Below, one piece after another: positions 32,460 to 45,677 of a DNA stretch of 48,703 nucleotides. Positions within the stretch are counted from its first letter, which is position 1. Each line of letters begins with the position of its first letter. Position numbers and translations under genes: made by a program. Below the pieces are notes generated by a model. It saw nothing but the letters and a program-made list of their open reading frames with translations, searched no databases and was not told the origin of the DNA. The DNA comes from Actinomycetes bacterium (GTDB lineage: Bacteria > Actinomycetota > Acidimicrobiia > Spongiisociales > UBA5794), in assembly GCA_024638645.1 (NCBI GenBank), contig JAHEJX010000019.1, forward strand, positions 1-48,703, in the 5' to 3' direction.

Positions 32460-34304
32460 GTGGAGACAATTCGATTGACGATGGCTCAAGCCCTGGTGAA
32501 GTGGCTCACCGCGCAGCGGACGGTCGTCGACGGTCACGAGGTTTCGATCTTCGCAGGGGCCTTTGGGATTTTCGGGCATGGAAACGTAACAGCCCTCGCC
32601 GAGGCATTGCAGCCCGTCCAAGATGAGCTTCCAACGTGGCGGGGCCACAACGAGCAGTCGATGGCGCTTGCCGCGGTCGCGTTCGGCAAGGCCATGCGCG
32701 GTAAGCGCATCATGATCGCAACCTCTTCAATCGGCCCGGGTTCAACCAACATGGTGACGGCGGCCGCGGTGGCCCATGCCAATCGGTTGCCGGTATTGCT
32801 GCTGTCCGGAGACACCTTCCAACATCGTATCGTGGACCCGGTGCTGCAGCAGGTCGAGAATTTCGGCGACCCGACCGTAACGGTCTGTGACACCTTCAAG
32901 CCCGTAACGCGCTATTGGGACCGGATCACCAGGCCGGAACAGCTCGTGCAGTCGCTGCCGCAGGCTTTGGCGACCATGCTGGATCCTGCCACCAGAGGCC
33001 CCGCGTTCCTCGCCCTTCCGCAGGACATTCAGGCCGAGGCGTATGACTATCCGGCCAAGTTCTTCGATCTGAAGTTCCACTACATCCGGCGTCCTGGTCC
33101 CGATCAGCGCGATATCGACGCCGCGGCGGCTGCCCTCAGCACCGCCGACAAGCCGATGATCATTGCAGGCGGCGGCGTCCACTATTCGGACGCCATCGAA
33201 AGGCTGACTCACTTCGCAGAGGCGCGGGGTATTCCGGTGGTCGAAACGGTCGCGGGCAAGTCGACGTTGGTTCACGATCACCCCAACTACGCCGGCCCCA
33301 TTGGTGTGACGGGATCCACAGCTGCCAATGCCGTCGCCGAGGACGCCGATCTCGTCCTTGCCGTGGGTACCCGTCTCCAGGATTTCACAACCGGGTCCTG
33401 GGCCGTCTTCAAGAACCCCAAAGTGAAGTTTGTGGCGATCAACACGGCCAGCTGGGACGCCCACAAACAGCAGGCGATCCCGATTGTCGGCGATGCAAAA
33501 GTCAGCTTGGACGCTCTCGACACGGCCATTGGCGATTACTCCGCGCCCGAAGCATGGTTGCAGTTTGCCCAAGCCCAGATTGCGCAGTGGCACGACTACC
33601 TCGACTCGTGGAAGCACAAGCCTCCTCAGGGCAAACCGGCGTATGCCGAGATCATCCAGGCTGTCAACGACTTGTGTGACGACGGCGACTACTGCTTGAG
33701 CGCGGCCGGTGGCCTGCCGGGCGAGCTGACGATGGGCTGGCGCTCCAAGTCCGTTGCGTCCTTCGATTCCGAGTACGGCTACTCCACCATGGGCTACGAG
33801 ATCGCCGGGGCGTGGGGGGCAAAAATGGCTCGCGGCGATGGCGACGTCATAGCCTGGGTCGGAGACGGTTCATACCTGATGATGAACTCCGACATCTACT
33901 CGACCGTCATGACCGGCCACAAGGTCATCTTCATGATCATGGACAACGGTGGTTTCGCCGTCATCAACCGCCTCCAGGTGAACACAGGAGGAGAGGAATT
34001 CAACAACCTTTTGCGCACCGCAAGGCATGAGAGCTACTTCCACGTTGATTTCGTGAAGCACGCCGAATCCATGGGGGCCTTGGTTGAAAAGGTCGAGAAG
34101 CTGGCCGATCTGCCTGACGCGTGGCGGCGGGCGAAGGCGGCCGACCGCTCTTACGCCATTGTCATGGATGTCGATGAGTACACGTGGACCGAGGGCGGCA
34201 CCTGGTGGGAGGTCGGAATTCCCGAAGTGAGCGACCGCGAACAGGTGCGGGTGGCCCGCGCCGAATGGGAAGCCGAGAAGAAGCATCAGCGGGTTGGGAT
34301 CTAG
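32460..34304 (+). CDS. iolD: 3D-(3,5/4)-trihydroxycyclohexane-1,2-dione hydrolase
   Basis: IolD opens the ring of the diketone made by IolE to give 5-deoxy-glucuronate and needs thiamine diphosphate. The 614-residue protein has Glu64 in RGHNEQSMALAAVAFGKA (cofactor activation) and the ThDP/Mg motif with GDG at 468-470 and Asn476. Family hallmarks include IATSSIGPGSTNMVTAAAVA and the C-terminal YTWTEGGTWWEVG. The GTG at 32460 is chosen because GAGGAGGA lies just upstream and the protein then begins METIRLTMAQALV, as family members do; a GTG five codons earlier includes the ribosome site itself. Confidence 0.97.
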   Translation: METIRLTMAQALVKWLTAQRTVVDGHEVSIFAGAFGIFGHGNVTALAEALQPVQDELPTWRGHNEQSMALAAVAFGKAMRGKRIMIATSSIGPGSTNMVTAAAVAHANRLPVLLLSGDTFQHRIVDPVLQQVENFGDPTVTVCDTFKPVTRYWDRITRPEQLVQSLPQALATMLDPATRGPAFLALPQDIQAEAYDYPAKFFDLKFHYIRRPGPDQRDIDAAAAALSTADKPMIIAGGGVHYSDAIERLTHFAEARGIPVVETVAGKSTLVHDHPNYAGPIGVTGSTAANAVAEDADLVLAVGTRLQDFTTGSWAVFKNPKVKFVAINTASWDAHKQQAIPIVGDAKVSLDALDTAIGDYSAPEAWLQFAQAQIAQWHDYLDSWKHKPPQGKPAYAEIIQAVNDLCDDGDYCLSAAGGLPGELTMGWRSKSVASFDSEYGYSTMGYEIAGAWGAKMARGDGDVIAWVGDGSYLMMNSDIYSTVMTGHKVIFMIMDNGGFAVINRLQVNTGGEEFNNLLRTARHESYFHVDFVKHAESMGALVEKVEKLADLPDAWRRAKAADRSYAIVMDVDEYTWTEGGTWWEVGIPEVSDREQVRVARAEWEAEKKHQRVGI

Positions 34305-34346
34305 CGACGTGGCGACGCATCTCGTATCCCGTTTCCGGTGTCCGCT

Positions 34347-35114
34347 ATGAACGTCATCTTCACCGGCGGCGCGTCGCTGATCGCCCTGGCAGCGGCGCGG
34401 CGGATCGTTGCCAGCGGGGGGCAAGTCGTACTCGGCGACGTCAAGGATGGCGCCGATGTCGTTGCGGAGTTCGGGGAGTCGGCTCGCTATCTCGCAGGAG
34501 ACGTCACCGATGACGCATTCCTTGATCTGCTGGTCGACACGTGCGTTGCCGAGTTCGGAGGCGTCGACGGGGTCGTACACGCCGCAGTTACATTCGAAGA
34601 CGCCACGTATGGCACCACCCGCGAGGAGTGGGCGCGAGCCCTCGACATCAATCTGATCAGTGCGGCGATCCTCACCCAGAAGGCGATTCCACATCTGCGT
34701 CGAGCGGGCAGCGGATCCGTCGTGTACATCTCTTCGATCTCGGGAATGCGTGCCCAGCCGACACGAATGGTGTACTCCGTCACGAAGTCGGCTCTGCACA
34801 TGTTGGCTAAAACCGGCGGAGTGCAGTTGGCCAAAGACAAGATCAGAGTCAACTCGGTATCGCCGGGCTGGACCTGGAGCAACAACATCGCGGGACGTTA
34901 CGGCGACCGGCAGAGGGCTGACTCCTTCGCAGCGGAATTCCAGGCGCTTGGGCGCATGGCCGACCCGGAGGAGATCGCGGCGGCGATCTTCTGGTTGCTC
35001 TCCGATGAAGCAACGTTCGTCACCGGCACCGATATTGCTGTTGACGGCGGCTATTCGGCATTGAGCCCTGAAGCCCTTGGCCAGCCTCAGGAGAAATATC
35101 CCCTTCTCGGGTGA
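34347..35114 (+). CDS. SDR-family oxidoreductase with altered cofactor loop
   Basis: The 255-residue protein is a classical short-chain dehydrogenase in the active site and C-terminus: VYISSISG (Ser), YSVTK (Tyr and Lys), PGW and FVTGTDIAVDGGYSA. However, the nucleotide loop reads FTGGASLIALAAAR, where a typical SDR has TGxxxGxG; both later glycines are replaced (Leu and Ala). NAD(P) binding could therefore be altered. The ATG at 34347 is chosen; a GTG nine bases earlier is possible. It follows iolD by 42 bases and is probably co-transcribed. Confidence 0.88.
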   Translation: MNVIFTGGASLIALAAARRIVASGGQVVLGDVKDGADVVAEFGESARYLAGDVTDDAFLDLLVDTCVAEFGGVDGVVHAAVTFEDATYGTTREEWARALDINLISAAILTQKAIPHLRRAGSGSVVYISSISGMRAQPTRMVYSVTKSALHMLAKTGGVQLAKDKIRVNSVSPGWTWSNNIAGRYGDRQRADSFAAEFQALGRMADPEEIAAAIFWLLSDEATFVTGTDIAVDGGYSALSPEALGQPQEKYPLLG

Positions 35115-35117
35115 CCG

Positions 35118-35123
35118 TAACCT
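35118..35123 (+). promoter_or_regulatory. -10 box (TAACCT) of a probable leaderless hrpA transcript
   Basis: Six bases separate it from the ATG at 35130. It lies directly after the SDR stop codon. Confidence 0.45.
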
Positions 35124-35129
35124 GGTGGC

Positions 35130-38846
<3,717 letters not shown>

Positions 38847-38864
<18 letters not shown>

Positions 38865-39854
38865 ATAGAGCGCGGGTCGCCGCGGTAGATCCACTGCCAC
38901 CGGCATTCCTGTGTCGAGTGACTCCACGACACCGTCTGCGGCGAGTAGGGCCACGTAGCCGTCCCATGCCGAAGCTCCCACAGCTCGGCCCGTGTTGACT
39001 GAGGCAATCCACGCCCTCACCTCGTTGAGGTAAGCAGTCTCGAACCGCTCCAACCAGTCAGGCTCCATCCGCTGTCCGGCGGTGCCGCCCTTCCGCACAA
39101 CCGGGGTGTGATGAGGAGCGACCGTCACAGTTCCTGTCGAGCCGATCACCTCAACCCCCACCTCGTAGCCAAACCCGCTGTCGGCATTGACCTCGATCGT
39201 GGCGAGAGCGCCGTTCGCCATCTCGAGCGTAATGAGCTGCAATTCAAGAGCTTGGGTCGCGGACGGATGTATCACGACGCCAGACGCAAAGACGCGAACC
39301 GGATCTGAATCGAGAAGCCAGCGCGCCGAATGGATGTCGTGCACAGCACTCCCAAATACGACCTGATTGGTTGTCGGGCGCGGCTTCTGTGGAGGGTTGC
39401 GATGCCACCCACGGAAGATGAGGGGCCGCCCGATGTCGCCGGCCGTTATGGACTGTCTCACGGCAATGTGTTGCGGATCAAACTCTCTCATCAAGCCGAC
39501 CTGAACAAGGCGCCTTCCGGCGGCAACCTCAGCCAGGACGACGCCGTGGGCATCCTCTCCTGAAACGCCGAGGGGCTTCTCGACCAAAGCCGGTTTTCCC
39601 GCGTCTATACAGTCGATGGCCAGTCCGGCGTGCGTTGCATCCGGAGAGGCGACTACGAGAGCATCTACGTAGCTCGACAGGATGACGCCCCGGGCCTCCG
39701 GGGCGACATCGGCACCGACCTCGGCGGCGACCGATGCCGCACGATCCTCCTCGGCATCCATCACTAGGGTCACCGTTGCGCCTTTGACGTGACGTGCGAT
39801 GTTCCTCGCGTGGCGAGCTCCCATACCGCCGGTACCAATCACGCCGATTCTCAA
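38847..39854 (-). CDS. Gfo/Idh/MocA-family dehydrogenase, inositol-dehydrogenase-like
   Basis: The 335-residue protein has GVIGTGGMGARHARN at the N-terminus, LVEKPLGV with the conserved Lys, and VFGSAVHDIHSARWLL as the catalytic face. The TTG at 39854 is chosen because GGAGGAGG lies five bases upstream and the protein then begins with the Rossmann strand; an ATG at 39887 is possible and a far longer frame to 40376 runs antisense into the SDR gene and is not credible. It is divergent from the SDR-iolC operon by 97 bases. It may oxidise myo-inositol or another isomer. Confidence 0.88.
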
Positions 39855-39896
39855 ATGCGCCTCCTCCGGCCTCGGGGATTCTCGCATCTGGCGACA

Positions 39897-39925
39897 TTGG
39901 ACGAGGCCGGGCCGCTTCGTATACT
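39897..39925 (+). promoter_or_regulatory. Promoter of the SDR-iolC-aldolase operon
   Basis: TTGGAC (39897-39902) and TATACT (39920-39925) are separated by 17 bases, the best sigma-70-like match in the window. Transcription would start near 39932, with the AGAGGAG ribosome site before the ATG at 39952. Confidence 0.65.
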
Positions 39926-39951
39926 CGCAAACCGTCCTGTAGAGGAGCGCG

Positions 39952-40767
39952 ATGGCAAACCGATTCGAAGGCAAAGTGGCGCTCGTCACCGGGTCGACGC
40001 AAGGTATCGGAGAGGCAGTCAACGACCTCTTCGTAGCCGAAGGCGCCGCCGGCGTGGTCGTCACCGGACGCAGTCGCGAGCGCGGTGAGGCAGTCTGCAG
40101 TCGGTACCGTGAATCCGGCTGTGACGCCATCTTCGTGCAGGCAGACCTGGCTGATACGGCGGCGTGTCGGGGACTGGTTGCTGATGCGGACGCCCACTTC
40201 GGGCGCGTCGACGTGCTGGTCAACTCGGCGGCGCTCACATACCGCGGCACGATCGTCGACACGGCAGCGGAGCTGTGGGACCAACTCATGGCCGTCAACG
40301 TCCGGGCGCCATTTCTGCTGATGCAGGGCGCCATTGAGATCATGCGGCGTGAAAGCATTGCGGGCTCGCTCGTCACCGTTGGTTCGGTGGCCGCCTACGG
40401 TGGCCCGCCATTTCTTCTCCCATACTCCGTCAGCAAGGGTGCGCTGATCCCCATGGTCCGCAATATCGCGTACTCGGTGATGCATGACAGGATTCGTGTC
40501 AATCTGATTCAGCCGGGCTGGATGGACACACCGGGCGAGGACGGCATCCAGCGCGAGTTCCACGAGGCGGATGACTCATGGCTCGCCAATGCAGAGGCCA
40601 ATCAGCCTTTCGGACGCCTCATCAAGCCGCCGGAACTCGCCAAGGCCATCGCATTCCTTGCTTCCGAGGACTCCGGGCTGATGACCGGCGCCATCGTCGA
40701 CTTTGATCAGTCTGTCCTCGGTGCGGGAAACCAATCGGTCCCGTCAGCGGCCGAAACCCCGCGATGA
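39952..40767 (+). CDS. SDR-family oxidoreductase
   Basis: The 271-residue protein has the complete nucleotide loop [24 protein letters not shown], the catalytic Ser in [11 protein letters not shown] and YSVSK (Tyr and Lys). It overlaps iolC by four bases (ATGA), so it is the first gene of a three-gene operon with iolC and an aldolase. A role in oxidising or epimerising a cyclitol ring is likely by context. It differs from the SDR at 34347, which has a damaged nucleotide loop. Confidence 0.92.
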   Translation: MANRFEGKVALVTGSTQGIGEAVNDLFVAEGAAGVVVTGRSRERGEAVCSRYRESGCDAIFVQADLADTAACRGLVADADAHFGRVDVLVNSAALTYRGTIVDTAAELWDQLMAVNVRAPFLLMQGAIEIMRRESIAGSLVTVGSVAAYGGPPFLLPYSVSKGALIPMVRNIAYSVMHDRIRVNLIQPGWMDTPGEDGIQREFHEADDSWLANAEANQPFGRLIKPPELAKAIAFLASEDSGLMTGAIVDFDQSVLGAGNQSVPSAAETPR

Positions 40768-41759
40768 CTATCGAGCTGATCACCGTTGGTCGGGCCAATA
40801 TGGACCTGTACTCGACAGACATCGGGGCTCCGTTCGCCAAGGTGCGCAACTTCGAAGCCATGGTCGGCGGGAGTCCAACGAACATCGCTATCTCAGCTCG
40901 TCGCCACGGAGTTCGTTCCGCGCCCTTCACCGGGTTGGGGGAGGACGTAGTGGGTGACTTCGTTGTGGACTACCTCACGAACGAAGGGGTAGCAGTTGAC
41001 TTCGTCGAACGAATCGCGGGTCGCGCAACCTCACTGGCGCTACTTGGAGTTCAACCGCCGGACAATTTCCCATTGCTGTTCTACAGGGATGACCCGGCCG
41101 ACATTCATCTCACCGTCGAACATGCCGAAGCTCTGCCAGTTGCCGATGTCAGCGCCGTCCAGCTCAGCGGCAACGCTTTCTCCAGGGGTACCTGCGCAGA
41201 CGCAGCCTGGCTCATAGCTGAACGTGCCGCATCAGTTGGAACTCTGCTCTTTCTCGATTTGGACCTGCGGCCCACCGACTGGGCCGAACCGGCTGACTTC
41301 GGCCGTTCGATGCGGCGGCTGCTCCCTCTGGTCGACGTGGCCATCGGAACGGAGGAGGAATTGGCCGGCGCTCTCCTCGACGGCACCCGTCCTCTCGCTC
41401 ACTCCGTCACTGCCGCAGAGATCGAGCAACTGGACCAGATAGTTGCTGAGTCTGTAGATCGAGACGGCGGTGCCATAGTCGTGAAGCGTGGTTCCGCCGG
41501 AGCATCCGTCTTCGATGGCTCCGGCCGGCTTGACGTGGCCGGTTTTCACGCAGAAGTGATCAACACCGTCGGGGCGGGCGATGCGTTTGCCGGTGGCCTG
41601 ATCCGCTCCAGGATGCAGCACCACGACTGGGCAGCCTCGATTCGCTTCGCCAATGCCTGCGGCGCGATACAGGTGAGCCGGCACGGCTGTAGCTCAGCGT
41701 TCCCTACAACTCCGGAGGTGAATCAGTTCATGAAAGACCACGGAGCCACGGATGCCTGA
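40764..41759 (+). CDS. iolC: 5-dehydro-2-deoxygluconokinase
   Basis: IolC phosphorylates 5-dehydro-2-deoxy-D-gluconate with ATP. The 331-residue PfkB-family kinase begins [17 protein letters not shown] and has [17 protein letters not shown], the family sugar-binding segment, and the C-terminal PfkB motif [13 protein letters not shown] with catalytic Asp273. The N-terminal segment is distinctive for IolC. It overlaps the SDR by four bases and the aldolase by eight, so the three are translated together. The usual iolA/iolB neighbours are absent here; iolB is 20 kb away. Confidence 0.95.
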   Translation: MTIELITVGRANMDLYSTDIGAPFAKVRNFEAMVGGSPTNIAISARRHGVRSAPFTGLGEDVVGDFVVDYLTNEGVAVDFVERIAGRATSLALLGVQPPDNFPLLFYRDDPADIHLTVEHAEALPVADVSAVQLSGNAFSRGTCADAAWLIAERAASVGTLLFLDLDLRPTDWAEPADFGRSMRRLLPLVDVAIGTEEELAGALLDGTRPLAHSVTAAEIEQLDQIVAESVDRDGGAIVVKRGSAGASVFDGSGRLDVAGFHAEVINTVGAGDAFAGGLIRSRMQHHDWAASIRFANACGAIQVSRHGCSSAFPTTPEVNQFMKDHGATDA

Positions 41760-42729
41760 GCTCACGCCGGGCAAGATTCGCGGCCTCGCCACCACATCTT
41801 CACCGAATGGCATCTTCACGATCCTTGCAATCGACCATCGCGATTCGATGCGGGTCGTGCTCAACCCAGAGGATCCGCAGGCAGTAACGCCTAGCGATCT
41901 CACAGCTACCAAGCTCTGGTTGCTGAACGAACTCGGTGACGAGGCAACGGGCGTCATGTTGGAGCCCGAATACAGCGCCGCCCAGGCGATCGCGACCCGT
42001 TCCCTGCCTGGAACCGTGGGCTTTCTCGCCGCCGTTGAGGCCCAGGGCTACCTCGGTGACCCATCTGCCCGGCAGACCTCACTGCTGGACGACTGGGGTG
42101 TCGACAAGGCGAAGCGGATCGGAGCCAGCGGCATCAAGCTGCTTGTCCTATACCGGCCGGACTCAGACGCGGCCGATGCTCAAGACGAGTTGATCCGGCA
42201 GGTGGTCGCCGACTGTGCCACCCACGACATTCCGCTGTTTCTCGAGCCCGTTGCATATGTCACTGAAGATGGCCTGAACACCGACTCGTCGGATTTCGCC
42301 AGCAAACGCCGTGACATCGTGATCGAGTCGGTGCGACGGCTCGGCGCGCTCGGACCCGAGATCCTCAAAGTCCAGTTCCCAATCGACACCCGTTTCAACA
42401 AGGACCGGGCCGAGTGGGCGGATGCCTGCGCCGAGCTTGACGACATGTCGCCGGTTCCGTGGGCTCTGCTTTCAGGTGGAGATCCGTTCGACCTCTTCCG
42501 CGAGCAGGTGCAAGTCGCATGCAAAGCCGGTGCCTCCGGCTTCATGGTTGGCCGGGCGTTGTGGAACAGCGCCATCATCGCGCCGGTCGATCAGCGATCC
42601 GACCGCATCGAACACGAGTTGAGGCCACGCTTCCGTCAATTGGCAGCGATTGCCTTTGAGCACGGGCGCGACTGGGGCACGATCCATCGTGGCCCAGATG
42701 CAAATGAGACCTGGTATCGAGCCTATTGA
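41752..42729 (+). CDS. LacD-like class I aldolase, probable 2-deoxy-5-keto-gluconate-6-phosphate aldolase
   Basis: The 325-residue TIM-barrel protein resembles tagatose-1,6-bisphosphate aldolase LacD: TILAIDHRDSM near the N-terminus, GVMLEPEYSAAQAI, a Lys in SGIKLLVLYRPD, FLEPVAYV, and the likely Schiff-base Lys in EILKVQFPID. Its eight-base overlap with iolC says it uses the IolC product, splitting it to dihydroxyacetone phosphate and malonate semialdehyde, the step done by class II IolJ elsewhere. In some bacteria an aldolase domain is fused to IolC, which fits the coupling. The specific reaction is inferred from position. Confidence 0.85.
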   Translation: MPELTPGKIRGLATTSSPNGIFTILAIDHRDSMRVVLNPEDPQAVTPSDLTATKLWLLNELGDEATGVMLEPEYSAAQAIATRSLPGTVGFLAAVEAQGYLGDPSARQTSLLDDWGVDKAKRIGASGIKLLVLYRPDSDAADAQDELIRQVVADCATHDIPLFLEPVAYVTEDGLNTDSSDFASKRRDIVIESVRRLGALGPEILKVQFPIDTRFNKDRAEWADACAELDDMSPVPWALLSGGDPFDLFREQVQVACKAGASGFMVGRALWNSAIIAPVDQRSDRIEHELRPRFRQLAAIAFEHGRDWGTIHRGPDANETWYRAY

Positions 42730-42755
42730 TGCCCATTCCTGTCGCAGAGCCCGTC

Positions 42756-42761
42756 TAGCTT
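42756..42761 (+). promoter_or_regulatory. -10 box (TAGCTT) of a probable leaderless transcript
   Basis: Seven bases separate it from the ATG at 42769, which supports that start over a TTG at 42760. Confidence 0.5.
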
Positions 42762-42768
42762 GAGCAAC

Positions 42769-43239
42769 ATGGAAGTTGTCGTTCGTCGCAGTGCTCGACG
42801 CAAGAAGACGGTGCAGGCCCGCATCATCGATGGGGTGCTCGAGGTGGCCATTCCGCACAATATGTCGGAGGCTGAGGAACGGCATTGGGTGGACGTCATG
42901 GAGCAGCGCTTCAGCCGCAAGGAGGCGACGGCGGCTTTCGATCTAACGGCACGGGCAGCCTCGTTGGCGCAGCGCTGCCGTCTCCCAGAGCCGGCCTCTA
43001 TCGAGTGGTCGGAGCGGCAACGCACCTTGTGGGGTTCGTGTACGCCGGCCAGTGGTCGAATTCGCATTGCCACCAGGGTTGCCAAATACCCGGAATGGGT
43101 TGTGGACTACGTCATCGTCCACGAACTGGCGCATTTGGAGGTTCCCGACCACAGCCGCCGATTCTGGGCCCTGGTGAGCCGGTACCCTGACGCAGCCAAG
43201 GCGCGCGGCTATCTCGAAGCCAAGAGTGACGGCCGCTAG
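42769..43239 (+). CDS. YgjP-type metallopeptidase-like protein (DUF45)
   Basis: The 156-residue protein carries the zinc site of the family: YVIVHELAHLEVPDHSRRFW, with HELAH and the third His after a short spacer. The upstream conserved segment RTLWGSCTPASGRIRI is also typical. It is shorter than E. coli YgjP relatives and lacks a longer N-terminal part. Peptidase activity is inferred from the zinc motif only. Its stop shares CTAG with the convergent flavodoxin gene. Confidence 0.93.
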   Translation: MEVVVRRSARRKKTVQARIIDGVLEVAIPHNMSEAEERHWVDVMEQRFSRKEATAAFDLTARAASLAQRCRLPEPASIEWSERQRTLWGSCTPASGRIRIATRVAKYPEWVVDYVIVHELAHLEVPDHSRRFWALVSRYPDAAKARGYLEAKSDGR

Positions 43240-43730
43240 GCCGCTCCGGACCGGACGAGCGCGGAGGCGACTGTTTGCGCCCATTGTTCGATCTGGTCCC
43301 GATCGCGCCAGTCACCGGCCATGTCCTTGGCCATTGCTCCCGCCAAGAATCCCTTGGCATCACTCTCGAGACGGCCACCGAACGTGACGTGACCGGCTGC
43401 GGACACGAGATCCATGAAGCCCTGTACTTGATCGGTCGGCGGTAGATCGTCGAGAGCCGTGTCATCGAGCGGGCCGCTCGAGAATAGCCAGACCGGGAGC
43501 TCACTCAGCAGATCGGAGTAGCGCCTGATGTACTTTTTTGCCGGCTTGTGCCATCGATTGGCGTAGAGAGCACCGCCGACGATTACGGCGTCGAACCCCG
43601 CAGGCGAGGCGAAATCGCTCGCAGGACGAGTCGTGACTTCCAAGCCGCTTTCGACCAGGACGTTTGCAACGGAGTTGGCAATGCCCTCCGTGCCGCCGAG
43701 TTTGCTGCCATGAACGATGAGTACCCGCAT
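43236..43730 (-). CDS. Flavodoxin-domain protein
   Basis: The 164-residue protein has a flavodoxin fold with an FMN phosphate loop HGSKLGGTEGIANSV at the N-terminus and VIVGGALYANRWHKPAKKYI, as in the HemG/flavodoxin-like group. No quinone-linked partner lies beside it. It may be an electron carrier or an FMN-dependent oxidase; sequence does not decide. The 139 bases between its start and the end of the NADH dehydrogenase gene show no further gene. Confidence 0.9.
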   Translation of the reverse strand: MRVLIVHGSKLGGTEGIANSVANVLVESGLEVTTRPASDFASPAGFDAVIVGGALYANRWHKPAKKYIRRYSDLLSELPVWLFSSGPLDDTALDDLPPTDQVQGFMDLVSAAGHVTFGGRLESDAKGFLAGAMAKDMAGDWRDRDQIEQWAQTVASALVRSGAA

Positions 43731-43869
43731 GTGACATACCCCTTTTCCGACGCCTCCAAGGTATGAAGCGGCCGCAGCACCGTGTAGAGCCGGAATCCTC
43801 TTAGTCGCAGCCGGGTGCAGAGGTTTGCGACGAGGTTACCGACGCCTCCTCGGGCGCTGCATCTCTCGG

Positions 43870-45120
43870 TTACTCGTCGGGCTGGGAGGTAATCAGCCGA
43901 GCTACCCGGTCTCTGAACAAGTAGTCGCCGGCCCATGACAGCAACGCTGCGACCCGATTGCGGAACCCGATCAGCTTGGCGAGATGCAGGGCAAGCCACA
44001 TCACCCAGGCCAGATAGCCCTTGAAGGCGATCTTGCCGAACAGGTGAACGACCGCCGCGTTGCGGCCGATGACCGCCATGTTGCCCAAATCACGGTACGA
44101 GTAAGCATGGGGCACCTGCCCTGCAACCACACGCAGTATGTTCTCGGCAGCGAGCGTTCCCTGTTGGGTCGCATTTTGGGCGACCATAGGCGAAGCCACT
44201 TCTCCCGGCTGTGACGAGTCGCCGACCACATACACATGATCCGAGCCGTTGACTGAGAGGTCTGGAGCGACTTCGACTCTGCCGTTGCGACCGATGGGCA
44301 GACCCCAAGCCGATAGGTCTGGCGGCCCGCCCACTCCCGCCGTCCAGACGACCGTCTGCGAGTCGATGCGAGCTCCGCCTGCGAGGTCCACTCCGGCTTC
44401 GTCGACGGCTTCCACGGATGCACCGAGCAACACCTCGACACCCATTCGCTCGAGACGCTGTCTTGCGTATGCCGAGAGCTTCTCCGGATACACCGAGAGC
44501 AGGCGTTCACCCGCCTCTACAAGTACGACTCGAGCGTCCTTGACAGAGAGTCGAGGGTGGTCGCGGGGGAGAGGCCCGTTGATCAATTCCTGAATGGCGC
44601 CGGCGAACTCCACTCCGGTTGGCCCACCCCCGACGATCAAGAACGTCAATTCGTGGCCGCGAGCATCTGCCGGGAGCTGTTCGGCTGCTTCGAAACGTGC
44701 CAGTAGATGGTTGCGAAGCCTCACAGCTTCTTCGAGGGTACGCAGCGGAAACGAATGCGCCTCGGCACCCGCCACGCCGTAGTAGATCGTCGTCGAGCCT
44801 GCGGCCAGGATCAGATAGTCGAAGTTTTTGACGCCCGCCGTGGTCATCAAAGTGCTCGTCGCACTGTCGAGCCCGGTCACTTCTGCGTGAGTGAATCTCG
44901 CGTTGCGTTGGCGCCTGATGATCTTGCGGACAGGGTGACTGATGTCTCCCGGCGCCAGCTCGGCGGCTGCCACTTGATACAGCAGCGGGAAGAAGGTGTG
45001 GAAGTTGTGGCGGTCGATGATTTCGACCTCGACGTCGGCCTTCCGCAACGCCTTCGCTGCCCACAGGCCGCCAAACCCGGCACCCACAATCACGATGCGA
45101 GGTCGCCCGGTCGATTCCAT
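43870..45120 (-). CDS. ndh: Type II NADH dehydrogenase (NDH-2)
   Basis: The 416-residue membrane-associated flavoprotein passes electrons from NADH to quinone without proton pumping. It has the FAD loop IVIVGAGFGGLWAAKALRK, the NADH loop LIVGGGPTGVEFAGAI, the VYVVGDSSQ flavin motif, and a C-terminal amphipathic/hydrophobic region (GYLAWVMWLALHLAKLIGF) used for membrane binding. TAGCTT lies six bases before the ATG, so the transcript is probably leaderless. Confidence 0.94.
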   Translation of the reverse strand: MESTGRPRIVIVGAGFGGLWAAKALRKADVEVEIIDRHNFHTFFPLLYQVAAAELAPGDISHPVRKIIRRQRNARFTHAEVTGLDSATSTLMTTAGVKNFDYLILAAGSTTIYYGVAGAEAHSFPLRTLEEAVRLRNHLLARFEAAEQLPADARGHELTFLIVGGGPTGVEFAGAIQELINGPLPRDHPRLSVKDARVVLVEAGERLLSVYPEKLSAYARQRLERMGVEVLLGASVEAVDEAGVDLAGGARIDSQTVVWTAGVGGPPDLSAWGLPIGRNGRVEVAPDLSVNGSDHVYVVGDSSQPGEVASPMVAQNATQQGTLAAENILRVVAGQVPHAYSYRDLGNMAVIGRNAAVVHLFGKIAFKGYLAWVMWLALHLAKLIGFRNRVAALLSWAGDYLFRDRVARLITSQPDE

Positions 45121-45126
45121 GCCGGG

Positions 45127-45132
45127 AAGCTA
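45127..45132 (-). promoter_or_regulatory. -10 box (TAGCTT) of a probable leaderless ndh transcript
   Basis: Six bases separate it from the ATG at 45120, and TTCGGT lies 17 bases further upstream. The interval 45121-45310 holds no other convincing gene. Confidence 0.5.
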
Positions 45133-45310
45133 CAAGCGATCTCCCCTTCACCGAAGCCGGACGCCAAGCAGGCGGTCCCTGTTAGTGCTCGTGAGACCGC
45201 AGGCGATGAGCGCGCCACGGCGTGGGCTCGCTGGTTGCGATGGATGAGCGCTGGCAGAAGTACGAGGACAAGACTGGCCGGGTGATGCCGATCACGGCCC
45301 TAGGGCCTCC

Positions 45311-45637
45311 CTAGCTGCTGCGGTCGTGGCCCTGGTCCAGGCGGCCGCCGCACAGACATGTGAACGATTGTGGGGAATGCCAGGAGGCGTCTGTTGCAAA
45401 GAGGAAGACGGTCTCGTCGAGCATCTCGCAATACGCCGTTGCCAGGGCTTCGGCCGCTTCGCCTGGCTCGGGGTTCAACGCACGACGGACCCGGTACACG
45501 TCGTGGCGGGTCTGATCGAGAAGTTGTCGAGCCGACGCAAGCTCCCTGATAGATCCCCTGCTCTTGCGCACATCATGGTGGAAACGCCAGGCGGCCAAGA
45601 GGTCACCCAGTCGAGATTCAATAATCGGCGACAGCAT
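45311..45637 (-). CDS. Small hypothetical protein with C-terminal CLCGG motif
   Basis: The 108-residue protein is not recognised. It is largely helical by composition and charged (RKSRGSIRELASARQLLDQT), and ends with a CLCGG motif that could bind a metal. The gene is supported by a TAGCGT box six bases before the ATG and by fitting neatly between its neighbours. The opposite-strand frame over the same bases is longer (202 codons) but has no family resemblance. Confidence 0.6.
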   Translation of the reverse strand: MLSPIIESRLGDLLAAWRFHHDVRKSRGSIRELASARQLLDQTRHDVYRVRRALNPEPGEAAEALATAYCEMLDETVFLFATDASWHSPQSFTCLCGGRLDQGHDRSS

Positions 45638-45643
45638 GCTGCG

Positions 45644-45649
45644 ACGCTA
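45644..45649 (-). promoter_or_regulatory. -10 box (TAGCGT) of a probable leaderless transcript
   Basis: Six bases separate it from the ATG at 45637. Confidence 0.45.
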
Positions 45650-45677
45650 GCCGTCGAAGTCGTTCGTCTCCACGGCT

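Noticed and set aside
39855-40376. N-terminal extension of the Gfo/Idh gene at 38847
   Set aside because: It would run antisense through the SDR start and its promoter, and the TTG at 39854 has a good ribosome site directly before the Rossmann strand.
45240-45314. Short open frame of 24 codons (MDERWQKYEDKTGRVMPITA...) between ndh and the small protein gene
   Set aside because: It has no promoter or ribosome site and no recognisable relatives; it could be a remnant but cannot be supported.
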